Below, piece after piece: positions 7,524 through 14,841 of a DNA stretch of 64,000 bases. The stretch comes from Tichowtungia sp964398915 (GTDB lineage Bacteria; Verrucomicrobiota; Kiritimatiellia; Kiritimatiellales; Tichowtungiaceae). Where the stretch lies: positions 174,699 to 238,698 of the forward strand of contig CAYNOR010000003.1 of the NCBI GenBank assembly GCA_964398915.1. Direction: 5' to 3'. The notes under the pieces were generated by a model. It was not told the DNA's origin. It ran no database searches and worked only from the letters and a program-made list of their open reading frames with translations. The translations under genes and the position numbers were made by a program. Position 1 is the stretch's first letter; every line of letters starts with the position of its first letter.

Positions 7524-8708
7524 ATGAGCAAAATCAACGTGGATCATGTTTTTACGTCGGAATCGGTTTCCGAAGGCCATCCAGACAAAGTATGCGACCA
7601 GATTTCAGATGCTATTCTTGACGCATGCCTTGCGCAGGATGCTAAAAGCCGTGTGGCTTGCGAAACGCTTGTCAGTACCAATCTGGTCGTTAATGCGGGC
7701 GAAATCACCTGCAAGGGCTGGGATAAAATTAAGCCTGAAACCATCGCCCGCGATGTAGTGCGCGGCATTGGTTACGACCGCGCTGAGCTCGAGTTTTGTG
7801 CGGATACGTTTGAGTACATTTGCCGCCTTCACGAACAGTCTCCCGATATCGCACAAGGTGTGGACGAAGGCCGGGGACTCTTTCTGGAGCAGGGTGCTGG
7901 TGACCAGGGTATGATGTTCGGCTATGCTTCCGATGAGACCGAGGCTCTGATGCCGGCGCCGGTTCATTACAGTCACCTGCTGCTCGACGAGTTGCAGAAA
8001 ATCCGCAAATCAGGCGTAATTCCCTACCTGCGGCCTGATGCAAAATCGCAAGTCTCGATCAAATATGTCAGTGGTCAGCCGCACCACATTACATCGGTGG
8101 TTATATCTCACCAGACAGCGGATGTTCCGCTCGAAAAAATCCGTAAAGATATCGTTGAAGTGGTGAAGCAGGTGCTTTCGCCGACGGGACTGCTCAAAGG
8201 TGACGTTGAATATTTTATCAACCCGACCGGTAAGTTTGTTATCGGCGGCCCTCACGGCGATGCCGGCCTTACCGGACGAAAGATCATCGTGGATACCTAC
8301 GGCGGTGTCGGCAGCCACGGCGGCGGAGCCTTTTCCGGCAAAGACCCATCCAAAGTGGACCGTTCAGCGGCTTATTACGCCCGTTATGTCGCCAAGAACA
8401 TTGTTGCCGCCGGATTGGCGAAAAAGTGCGAAGTTCAGGTCGCGTATGCTATCGGCGTCGCCAAGCCGCTCAGCATCAATGTCGACACCTACGGTACAGG
8501 CAAGCTGGAAGACAACGCGCTTGAAGCGATTGTTTCCTCCGGGAAAATCTTCGATTTTCGTCCTGCGGCACTCATTAAAGAGTTAGGTCTATTGACACCC
8601 AAAGGATGGAGTTATCGCGAAACAGCGGCCTACGGACATTTCGGACGCTCGCAATTTTCATGGGAAAAAACCGACAAAATCGAAGCGCTTAAAGCCGCTG
8701 CAAAATAG
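7524..8708 (+). CDS. metK: S-adenosylmethionine synthetase
   Basis: Makes S-adenosylmethionine from methionine and ATP. The 394-residue protein has the three-repeat architecture with the ATP-binding GHPDKVCDQISDAILD near residue 17, GAGDQGMMFGYA near 120 and the P-loop GGAFSGKDPSKVDRS near 265. Start at 7524 after AGAGAGGA. The 65-base upstream gap is too short for a SAM riboswitch and none is visible. tRNA-Arg follows. Confidence 0.97.
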   Translation: MSKINVDHVFTSESVSEGHPDKVCDQISDAILDACLAQDAKSRVACETLVSTNLVVNAGEITCKGWDKIKPETIARDVVRGIGYDRAELEFCADTFEYICRLHEQSPDIAQGVDEGRGLFLEQGAGDQGMMFGYASDETEALMPAPVHYSHLLLDELQKIRKSGVIPYLRPDAKSQVSIKYVSGQPHHITSVVISHQTADVPLEKIRKDIVEVVKQVLSPTGLLKGDVEYFINPTGKFVIGGPHGDAGLTGRKIIVDTYGGVGSHGGGAFSGKDPSKVDRSAAYYARYVAKNIVAAGLAKKCEVQVAYAIGVAKPLSINVDTYGTGKLEDNALEAIVSSGKIFDFRPAALIKELGLLTPKGWSYRETAAYGHFGRSQFSWEKTDKIEALKAAAK

Positions 8709-8722
8709 TTTGGCTTTTGCGA

Positions 8723-8751
8723 TTGATTCACTGAAGGGCACACAGTACATT
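8723..8751 (+). promoter_or_regulatory. Predicted sigma-70-type promoter of tRNA-Arg
   Basis: TTGATT at 8723-8728 and TACATT at 8746-8751 are separated by exactly 17 bases, putting a start site a few bases upstream of the mature tRNA at 8767. Sequence-based prediction only. Confidence 0.45.
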
Positions 8752-8766
8752 CTGCGCTTCTTTGAC

Positions 8767-8843
8767 GCACCCATAGCTCAATTGGATAGAGCATCTGACT
8801 ACGAATCAGAAGGTTTCAGGTTCGACTCCTGATGGGTGCACCA
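8767..8843 (+). tRNA. tRNA-Arg (anticodon ACG)
   Basis: Full cloverleaf: acceptor GCACCCA (8767-8773) pairs with TGGGTGC (8833-8839), the D arm contains AGCTCAATTGGATAGAGC, the anticodon stem TCTGA/TCAGA carries a CTACGAA loop with anticodon ACG, and the T arm contains TTCGACT. The CCA end is encoded (8841-8843). Confidence 0.97.
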
Positions 8844-8980
8844 CTTGGCTCTTTTAACCACACAACACGATCACACGCAAGCTGTGCCTGTTGGCAATCG
8901 GCCACTTGAAACGGGAGCACTGGATGGCCCGGTACGTTGTGTTCGTCAGGGTATTCAATTTAACCCGTGCCGTATTTTCT

Positions 8981-10456
8981 TTACGCCAGCAGTTTGTTGA
9001 TTGCAGCGGCAGCACGGCGGCCTTCGCCCATGGCGAGGATGACCGTGGCGGCACCGAGTACGATGTCGCCGCCGGCAAAGACGCGGTCAAGCGATGTTTT
9101 ACCGGTGTCATCGACGATGAGTGTGCCCCATTTGCTGGTTTCCAATCCGGGCGTGGTTTGGCGGATGAGCGGGTTGGATTCGTTGCCAATGGCAACGATA
9201 ACCGTATCAACGTCCATTTCAAATTCACTGCCTTCCACTTCAACCGGACGCCGGCGTCCAGAGCTGTCCGGCTCGCCGAGTTCGTAGCGGAGAACCTGCA
9301 TGCCGGTAACCCAGCCCCGTTCGTCAGAGCGTATTTTAACCGGGTTTTGCAGCAGATGAAAAATGACGCCTTCTTCTTTGGCGTGGGCGACTTCTTCGAC
9401 GCGGGCGGGCATTTCGGCTTCGGTGCGGCGGTAGATGAGGTGAACTTCTTCTGCGCCGAGACGGATGGCACTGCGGGCGGCGTCCATGGCAACATTTCCG
9501 CCGCCGAGTACAGCAACTTTTTTGGAGGGAAAAATCGGGGTTGCGGCGCGGTTGTCGTAGCCTTTCATGAGGTTGGCGCGGGTCAGATATTCGTTAGCGG
9601 AGAAGACTCCGACGAGGTTTTCACCTTCAATATTCATGAACTTGGGCAGGCCAGCACCGGTACCGATGAAGAGGGCGTCGTAGCCGTCTTTTTCGAGCAG
9701 GTCTGTTAGACGGCGTGTGCGGCCGATGACGAAATCGGTTTTGATTTCAACGCCCATTGCTTTAAGACTACTGATTTCCTGGTCTACAATGGCTTTGGGA
9801 AGGCGAAACTCGGGGATACCGTAAAGCAATACGCCGCCGGGGCGGTGGAAGGCTTCAAAAACGGTTACGTCGTGGCCTTCGCGGCGTACGTCGGCGGCAA
9901 CGGTGATACTGGCCGGGCCGCTGCCAATGATGCCGACCTTTTTGCCGGTGGCCGGTTTTACAGCAGCTGGCTGCATCAAACCGTTTTCGCGTTCCCAGTC
10001 GGCGACATAGCGCTCAAGACGGCCGATAGCCACGGCTTTGTCGAGGGATTTTAATGCTTTTCCAACGGTGCAGGGGGCCTGACACTGGCTTTCCTGCGGG
10101 CAAACCCGTCCGCAAACCGCTGGTAGCAGGCTGCTTTCGCGGATAATGCTGATGGAGGCTTTATAATCCCCGTCGGCGATTTTCTGAATGAAAGCCGGGA
10201 TGTCAATACCAACGGGGCAGCCCTTGATACAGGGTTTGGTCGGGCACTGCAGGCAGCGCTCGGCTTCGAGTTTTGCCTGTTCTTCAGAGTAGCCAAGGGC
10301 GACTTCTTGCATGTTGCTACGGCGCACTGCCGGATCTTGTGCCGGCATTTCCTGCGCCGGAATGGCCAGTCGCTGCTTGGGTGAAAGCGGTTTGGCCAGT
10401 CCGGCCAGTGCAACGCGGGCGGCATCGGCGAGATGTTCAGGAGAGGAATGTTCCAT
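8981..10456 (-). CDS. nfnB: NfnB / GltD-like NADPH-binding flavoprotein
   Basis: A 491-residue glutamate-synthase-small-subunit-type flavoprotein. The N-terminal region holds cysteines for two [4Fe-4S] clusters (CLQCPTKPCIKGCP near residue 90 and CGRVCPQESQCQAPC near 135); two Rossmann domains follow (GIIGSGPASITVAADV for FAD near 200, AVLGGGNVAMDAARSA for NADPH near 345) with the closing FAGGDIVLGAATV. Alone it could be called GltD, but the gene directly upstream (9-base gap) encodes the ferredoxin-NADP reductase-like NfnA subunit, so the pair best fits NADH-dependent ferredoxin:NADP oxidoreductase (flavin-based electron bifurcation), or the related SudAB. No glutamate synthase large subunit is nearby. 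Confidence 0.82.
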   Translation of the reverse strand: MEHSSPEHLADAARVALAGLAKPLSPKQRLAIPAQEMPAQDPAVRRSNMQEVALGYSEEQAKLEAERCLQCPTKPCIKGCPVGIDIPAFIQKIADGDYKASISIIRESSLLPAVCGRVCPQESQCQAPCTVGKALKSLDKAVAIGRLERYVADWERENGLMQPAAVKPATGKKVGIIGSGPASITVAADVRREGHDVTVFEAFHRPGGVLLYGIPEFRLPKAIVDQEISSLKAMGVEIKTDFVIGRTRRLTDLLEKDGYDALFIGTGAGLPKFMNIEGENLVGVFSANEYLTRANLMKGYDNRAATPIFPSKKVAVLGGGNVAMDAARSAIRLGAEEVHLIYRRTEAEMPARVEEVAHAKEEGVIFHLLQNPVKIRSDERGWVTGMQVLRYELGEPDSSGRRRPVEVEGSEFEMDVDTVIVAIGNESNPLIRQTTPGLETSKWGTLIVDDTGKTSLDRVFAGGDIVLGAATVILAMGEGRRAAAAINKLLA

Positions 10457-10465
10457 ATTCAGACC

Positions 10466-11332
10466 TTAGGCTTTAGACTTTTGACCTTCGACTTTTTCGA
10501 TTTCCTCTTCGAGGTGGCATTGATGATGGTCGGCATCTTCGCGGGGTTTATAGGCTTTCAGCCGGCTGATCATGTTGTCGAAATCGACCAGATGCCCGTC
10601 AAATTCAGGGCCGTCCACGCAAACAAATTTGGTTTCCGTACCGATGGTTACGCGGCAACCGCCGCACATGCCGGTTCCATCCACCATGATTGTGTTGAGT
10701 GAAACCATGGTATGTACATTGTACGGGCGGGTGGTCTCTGCACAAAATTTCATCATCACAGGCGGGCCGATGGCAACAGCCAAGGCCGGTTTCGGGTCGG
10801 CTTCACAGAATTCTTTAAGCGGTGCGGTGACGAGCGCTTTGAGTCCGTAGGATCCGTCGTCGGTGCAGATAATGAGTTCGTCGGCGATTTTGCGCATTTC
10901 GTCTTCGAGTATCAGAAGCTGTTTGTTGCGGGCTCCCATAATGATGATCACTTCGTTGCCGGCAGCCTTCATGGCTTGTGCAATGGGGTGGAGCGGCGCA
11001 ACGCCGATACCGCCGCCTACGCAGATTACGCGGCCGAATTTTTCAATATGAGTGGGCTGCCCAAGCGGACCGACGAGATGTTCCACGGTATCTCCGACAT
11101 TTTTCATTGCCAGCAGGTGAGTGGTGCGGCCCACGGCTTGAAAAATGATGGTGATTGAGCCTTCGACGGGGTCGGCATCGGCAATGGTCAGCGGGATGCG
11201 TTCGCCAAAGTGGCTGTTCAATTGGACGATAACAAACTGTCCGGCGCGCCGCTCGCTGGCGATTAACGGAGCTTCAATGCGCATCTGGAACACTTCATCG
11301 GAGAGCTGTTTTTTGAAAAGTATGCGGTTCAT
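10466..11332 (-). CDS. nfnA: NfnA / sulfide dehydrogenase subunit B-like FAD/NAD reductase
   Basis: A 288-residue ferredoxin-NADP-reductase-fold protein: FAD-binding RIPLTIAD near residue 50, NAD-binding GGGIGVAPLHPIAQA near 105, and a C-terminal [2Fe-2S] ligand set in DGTGMCGGCRV and FVCVDGPEFD near 220-240. These Asp/Cys ligands are typical of NfnA/SudB and distinguish it from dihydroorotate dehydrogenase PyrK. Translated just ahead of nfnB, so the two form a heterodimer operon balancing NADH, NADPH and reduced ferredoxin. A histidine/glutamate-rich tail follows residue 265. Confidence 0.85.
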   Translation of the reverse strand: MNRILFKKQLSDEVFQMRIEAPLIASERRAGQFVIVQLNSHFGERIPLTIADADPVEGSITIIFQAVGRTTHLLAMKNVGDTVEHLVGPLGQPTHIEKFGRVICVGGGIGVAPLHPIAQAMKAAGNEVIIIMGARNKQLLILEDEMRKIADELIICTDDGSYGLKALVTAPLKEFCEADPKPALAVAIGPPVMMKFCAETTRPYNVHTMVSLNTIMVDGTGMCGGCRVTIGTETKFVCVDGPEFDGHLVDFDNMISRLKAYKPREDADHHQCHLEEEIEKVEGQKSKA

Positions 11333-11441
11333 AGGGGGCGGATTCTAGGTTAGGGGTGTTGAAATGTGAAACCTGAAACCTGAAAAAGTTTAGGGTCAGG
11401 CAGGAATATTCTCCTCGCTAAAATTTGAAGACTGTTCTGGA

Positions 11442-11476
11442 AAAACGGCGCACAGGTGCGTATGGTGCCCCGTTTT
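11442..11476. other. Strong hairpin between divergent nfnA and panD
   Basis: AAAACGG (from 11442) pairs with CCGTTTT (to 11476) with an inner GCAC/GTGC helix. It lies in the 216-base divergent region, so it cannot terminate nfnBA or panD mRNA from within; it might be a protein-binding inverted repeat or part of a 5' leader. The flanking DNA has a short GAAACCT tandem repeat near 11370. Confidence 0.4.
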
Positions 11477-11548
11477 CAGTCTGGATGTCCGGGGCGAATT
11501 AATGTAGTCTCAGTCAGTAGATTGGATTCTAATGAAGGGGATTAGACG

Positions 11549-11902
11549 ATGACGATAACGATGCTGAAGTCCAAGATTCATATGGCGACGCTGACCGGTA
11601 CGGAACTGTACTACGAAGGCAGTATCTCCATAGATCAGGATTTGCTGGACGCCGCTGGAATACTGGTTGGCGAGCAGGTGCATGTGGTTAATTTGAATAA
11701 CGGCAGTCGTTTAGTCACCTATACCATTCCCGGCAAGCGCGGTTCGGGTATTGTCGAACTGAACGGCCCGGCAGCCCGACTTGGCTATGTCGGTGACAAG
11801 GTGGTCATTATCACGTATGCGCAAATGGAAGAGGATGAAGCACTTAAGCGTAAGCCGACGGTGATCCACGTGGATGAGAAAAATGCTGTTCGTAAACCGT
11901 AG
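11549..11902 (+). CDS. panD: Aspartate 1-decarboxylase (pantothenate pathway)
   Basis: Pyruvoyl-dependent enzyme making beta-alanine for pantothenate and CoA. The 117-residue precursor shows the self-cleavage site Gly24-Ser25 in YYEGSISID, the basic KSKIHMATLTG start and the NGPAARLGYVGD and VVIITYA segments of the family. Start at 11549; an internal ATG at 11561 (MLKSK) is a shorter alternative. It stands alone, divergent from nfnA and convergent with tlyA. Confidence 0.94.
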   Translation: MTITMLKSKIHMATLTGTELYYEGSISIDQDLLDAAGILVGEQVHVVNLNNGSRLVTYTIPGKRGSGIVELNGPAARLGYVGDKVVIITYAQMEEDEALKRKPTVIHVDEKNAVRKP

Positions 11903-11926
11903 GGCTCCGCTCCTGCACGGTCTGAA

Positions 11927-12661
11927 TTACTTCTTCCAATAGGCCAGAAACTCGACGTTGCCTTTGGGCCCTTTAAGCGGTGAAGTGGACAGTCCAAGCC
12001 ATGTCATACCCAGGGTTTCAGTTCCGAATTTTTTAATTTTGGCAACAACCGCCTCATGGATCGCCGGGTCGGTGATGACGCCGCGCCCTTTATCAACTTC
12101 TTCTTTGCCGGCTTCAAATTGCGGCTTAATGAGTGAAACGATTTCTCCGCCGGGCTTCAGGAGTCCCTTTGTGGCGGGCAGAATATTGGTGAGTGAAATA
12201 AAAGAAGTGTCAATGCTGGCAAAATCGGCCGGTTCGGGCAGGTCGGCGGGCGTCAGATAGCGCGCGTTGACGCCTTCCATCACAACGACACGCGGGTCTT
12301 CGCGCAGTTTCCAGTGGAGCTGTCCCTTGCCGACGTCCACAGCATAAACTCTGATTGCGCCGTGCTGGAGCATACAGTCGCTGAACCCGCCTGTGGATGA
12401 TCCGATATCGAGGCAGACTTTGCCGGTTAAATCCAATTTAAAGGCCTCCATGGCCCCTTCAAGTTTATCGCCGCCCCGGCTGACAAATCGCTCAACTTCT
12501 TTGACTGTGATTTTGTGATCTTCATTCAGTGTTTGACCCGGCTTGGGGGAATCGTATCCGTCGACAAGAATCTGTCCGGCGACAATCAGCCGTCGGGCCT
12601 TTTCACGGCTCTCGGCGAGGCCTTTTTCCACCAGCAGTTGATCCAGTCGTATTTTTTTCAC
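11927..12661 (-). CDS. tlyA: TlyA-family rRNA 2'-O-methyltransferase
   Basis: S4 RNA-binding domain (IRLDQLLVEKGLAESREKAR, residues 3-60) followed by an FtsJ-like Rossmann methyltransferase with the SAM motif CLDIGSSTGGFSDCML near residue 80. TlyA proteins methylate cytidines in 16S/23S rRNA; older annotations call them haemolysins. I place the start at GTG 12661 (VKKIRLDQ), giving 244 residues, the usual length; the frame extends upstream to 12769, but that extension has no family similarity. Convergent with panD. Confidence 0.88.
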   Translation of the reverse strand: MKKIRLDQLLVEKGLAESREKARRLIVAGQILVDGYDSPKPGQTLNEDHKITVKEVERFVSRGGDKLEGAMEAFKLDLTGKVCLDIGSSTGGFSDCMLQHGAIRVYAVDVGKGQLHWKLREDPRVVVMEGVNARYLTPADLPEPADFASIDTSFISLTNILPATKGLLKPGGEIVSLIKPQFEAGKEEVDKGRGVITDPAIHEAVVAKIKKFGTETLGMTWLGLSTSPLKGPKGNVEFLAYWKK

Positions 12662-12769
12662 GTGTGTGAGTGTAAAACTTAAATCGATAATCTCAAGGCT
12701 GTTCGCGGTGAACAAACGTAACGTCAACATCGAAGGTTTTGCGGATTCGGTCTGCCATGCAAAGGACAA

Positions 12770-12966
12770 GCCGGGTCAATATGTTTGGTGAAAGAAATCA
12801 TGTTGCGATGTCATGGTGCAAATGTCTTGACGTTGCAAGACAGAAAAAGCAATAAGTCGGCATGCTTACTCAGCAACAACTCAATTCGGTCGGCTTCATG
12901 GTGTTTAATCATCATGAAGAGCGGCGGGTTGTGTGCTGAATCGGTAAAATAACGATTTTGGACGGA
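12770..12966. other. Intergenic region, possible small RNA locus
   Basis: No coding frame is convincing. A TTGACG at 12827 with a weak AATAAG-type -10 near 12851 would start a short transcript ending at the terminator at 12967-12995, about 130 nt long. The promoter match is weak and no conserved fold is obvious. Confidence 0.25.
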
Positions 12967-12995
12967 GCCCGCTTCTGAAAGGAAGCGGGCTTTTT
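12967..12995 (+). terminator. Rho-independent terminator without an assigned gene
   Basis: GCCCGCTT (12967-12974) and AAGCGGGC (12983-12990) form a perfect 8-bp stem followed by TTTTT. No plus-strand gene lies just upstream (tlyA is on the minus strand), so it ends an unannotated transcript or is left over from a lost gene. Confidence 0.75.
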
Positions 12996-13015
12996 GCGTT
13001 TTGAGACAAAAAATG

Positions 13016-13088
13016 GTGCCTGTGGTGGAAGGGTAGACACGCCTGACTGTGAATCAGGTTCTTGAGGGTTCGAGTCCCTTTAGCCGGG
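13016..13088 (+). tRNA. tRNA-His-like (GTG anticodon), probably degenerate
   Basis: D arm (GTGGAAGGGTAGACAC), anticodon stem CCTGA/TCAGG with loop CTGTGAA, and T arm GAGGG/CCCTT with TTCGAGT are all good. The acceptor stem is not: GTGCCTG (13016-13022) against TAGCCGG (13081-13087) has C4-C69 and G1-G72 mismatches, the His identity base C73 is absent (G), and no CCA is encoded, whereas both other tRNAs in the window encode CCA. It may be a decayed copy or an attachment-site remnant beside phage-like genes. Confidence 0.6.
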
Positions 13089-13245
13089 CGCGGTCAGATT
13101 TCGATAGGAGTCATCGACCGAAAGACCAGAGTGGTGACTGTGTCGATTCGACCGGGTCCGAACACTTCGGGAGCCAACGGGGTCGTGATCGGAGATGTGC
13201 GGTAAAACAGCCGCCTGCGAGTGCAGTAGAAATAGGAGGAGACAG

Positions 13246-13542
13246 ATGTTTTATGTCGGTCAGAAAGTGGTGTGCATAAACGGACGGTTTCACCCGCTTG
13301 TATGGGAGTGGGCGGATCATGTGCCGATTAAAGGAGAGATTTATACGGTTCGGCAGGTACTTAGCGGAACCTGTCCTGTCGATCATTCGTCTGGTTCGGC
13401 GATTAGACTGCATGAACTGATTAACCCCAAAAGCTCAAACGGTGATGAGGTTTGTTTTTCAACCTGGCGGTTTGCGCCGCTTGAAGAGGCTCTGAGTGCC
13501 GAAGAGACAGCAGATATCGAATTGGAATGCTGTTTGGTTTAG
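13246..13542 (+). CDS. Phage-type small hypothetical protein
   Basis: The ATG at 13246 sits 5 bases after a perfect AGGAGGA, giving a 98-residue protein starting MFYVGQKVVCINGRF; a longer frame from 13195 has no ribosome-binding site. The pattern (GQKVVC, then a KGEIYTVRQ strand, then IRLHELINP, ending in a W/F-RFAPL segment) resembles small prophage-borne hypothetical proteins familiar from proteobacterial prophages, with a compact SH3-like beta fold suggested by the strand pattern. Function unknown. It lies between the degenerate tRNA-His and a restriction-modification remnant. Confidence 0.6.
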   Translation: MFYVGQKVVCINGRFHPLVWEWADHVPIKGEIYTVRQVLSGTCPVDHSSGSAIRLHELINPKSSNGDEVCFSTWRFAPLEEALSAEETADIELECCLV

Positions 13543-13581
13543 CTGTGCTGACAAAAGATTGATAAAAAATCGCGCCTGCGG

Positions 13582-13598
13582 CTTCCAACGATTGGAAG
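13582..13598. repeat. TTCCAANNNTTGGAA-type palindrome
   Basis: CTTCCAA-CGA-TTGGAAG is a perfect 7-bp inverted repeat in the noncoding gap 13543-13689. A second palindrome of the same design (TTCCAA-TGT-TTGGAA) is at 13761-13775 inside the adjacent type ISP fragment. Nothing else recognisable lies in this gap. Confidence 0.4.
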
Positions 13599-13689
13599 AA
13601 TCCGGTAGAAACTTTCCACCCGAGGCGAATGTCGAGAGAGGCCGGAGCATGGCGACGGCAATGAAACGAAGTGCAATGGCAATGTTTAG

Positions 13690-13947
13690 AAAAACGCCGG
13701 AGTAAAGGAACAAACCGGTCGCGTTTATATCAATAAAGTGCAGTATTTTGACGGTGTGCCTTCCAATGTTTGGAACTTCACGATCGGCGGCTATCAGGTG
13801 TGTGAGAAATGGCTTAAAGACCGTCGCGAGCGGCAACTGACGCACGACGACCTTCAGCATTACAAAAAGATCGTCGCCGCCCTCAGCCGCACGATTGAAC
13901 TGATGAGCCAGATCGACGCAACGATTCCAGCCTGGCCGATTCAGTGA
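13690..13947 (+). pseudogene. C-terminal remnant of a type ISP restriction-modification enzyme
   Basis: The open frame begins after a TAG at 13687 and reads GRVYINKVQYFDGVPSNVWN then IGGYQVCEKWLKDRRER and ends WPIQ. That block is the conserved C-terminal end of single-chain type ISP (LlaBIII-like) enzymes, which combine nuclease, helicase, N6-adenine methylase and target recognition in a protein of well over 1000 residues. Only about 85 residues survive and there is no plausible start codon apart from a GTG at 13738, so it is a relic. It marks a former defence gene between phage-like sequences. Confidence 0.75.
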
Positions 13948-13978
13948 TTACCAATGCATGGAAAAAGGAGAAAACAGC

Positions 13979-14830
13979 GTGAATAATCTGGTTCTGTTTG
14001 AGGAAAAGCAGGTGCGGCGGGTTTGGAATGAGGCCGACCAAAAATGGTATTTTGCTATTCAGGATGTGCTCGAAATCCTGACCGGCAGTTCTGACGTTAA
14101 GCAGTACGTAAAGAAGCTCAAAAGCCGCGATCCGGAGCTGAGCGCCAACTGGGGTACAATTTGTACCCTGGTTGAAATGACTGCGGCAGATGGCAAAAGA
14201 CGGAAAATCCAGTCCGCGAACATCGAAGGGCTTCTCCGCCTGATTCAGTCGGTTCCGTCACCAAAGGCAGAGCCGTTCAAACGCTGGCTGGCTAAAGTCG
14301 GCTATGAACGGTTGCAGGAGATTGAAAATCCTGAGATTGCGGCCCGGCGCATGAAGGAGCTTTACCGGCAAAAGGGCTATTCCGAGGCGTGGATCGAGAA
14401 GCGGATGCGCGGCATTGCGGTGCGCGATGAGCTGACCGATGAGTGGAAAAAGCGCGGGGTGAAAGAGCAGACGGAATACGCCATTTTGACCGCTGAAATC
14501 AGCAAGGCGACGTTCGGGATGACTCCGACGGAGTACCGTGATTTCAAGGCACTGAATCATACTGGCGATAATCTGCGCGATCATATGACCGATCTGGAGC
14601 TGATTTTTACGATGCTCGGCGAAGCCTCCACCACTGAAATTGCCCGTAATACCGATGCAGAGGGACTGCCTGAAAACCGGAAAGCGGCCCGTGCCGGAGG
14701 TAAGGTTGCCGGGAACGCCCGCAAGGAGTTGGAGAAAAAGAGCGGACGCAAGGTTTCAACCCGCACGAACTACAAGGAAATCCCCGAGAGTCGCCGTCGG
14801 TTGACGGATCAGTCTGGAGCGGAAAGCTGA
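13979..14830 (+). CDS. Bro-N domain (phage antirepressor-like) protein
   Basis: Start is GTG 13979 behind AAAGGAG; an upstream ATG at 13958 lacks one. Protein of 283 residues. Residues 1-95 form a Bro-N domain (NLVLFEEKQVRRVWNEADQK, WYFAIQDVLEILTG, ANIEGLLRLIQSVPSPKA), a DNA-binding module of phage and viral antirepressors. The rest is a charged helical region (EIAARRMKELYRQKGYSEAW) found in a widespread stand-alone bacterial family often next to restriction-modification genes. It probably came with the type ISP enzyme whose remnant lies 31 bases upstream. Seems intact; the regulatory target is unknown. Confidence 0.82.
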   Translation: MNNLVLFEEKQVRRVWNEADQKWYFAIQDVLEILTGSSDVKQYVKKLKSRDPELSANWGTICTLVEMTAADGKRRKIQSANIEGLLRLIQSVPSPKAEPFKRWLAKVGYERLQEIENPEIAARRMKELYRQKGYSEAWIEKRMRGIAVRDELTDEWKKRGVKEQTEYAILTAEISKATFGMTPTEYRDFKALNHTGDNLRDHMTDLELIFTMLGEASTTEIARNTDAEGLPENRKAARAGGKVAGNARKELEKKSGRKVSTRTNYKEIPESRRRLTDQSGAES

Positions 14831-14841
14831 CCGTTACCTTT

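Noticed and set aside
13049..13279. 76-residue plus-strand frame starting in the tRNA-His-like gene
   Set aside because: The typical spurious translation through a tRNA T arm (GSSPFSRA); it overlaps the better-supported gene at 13246.
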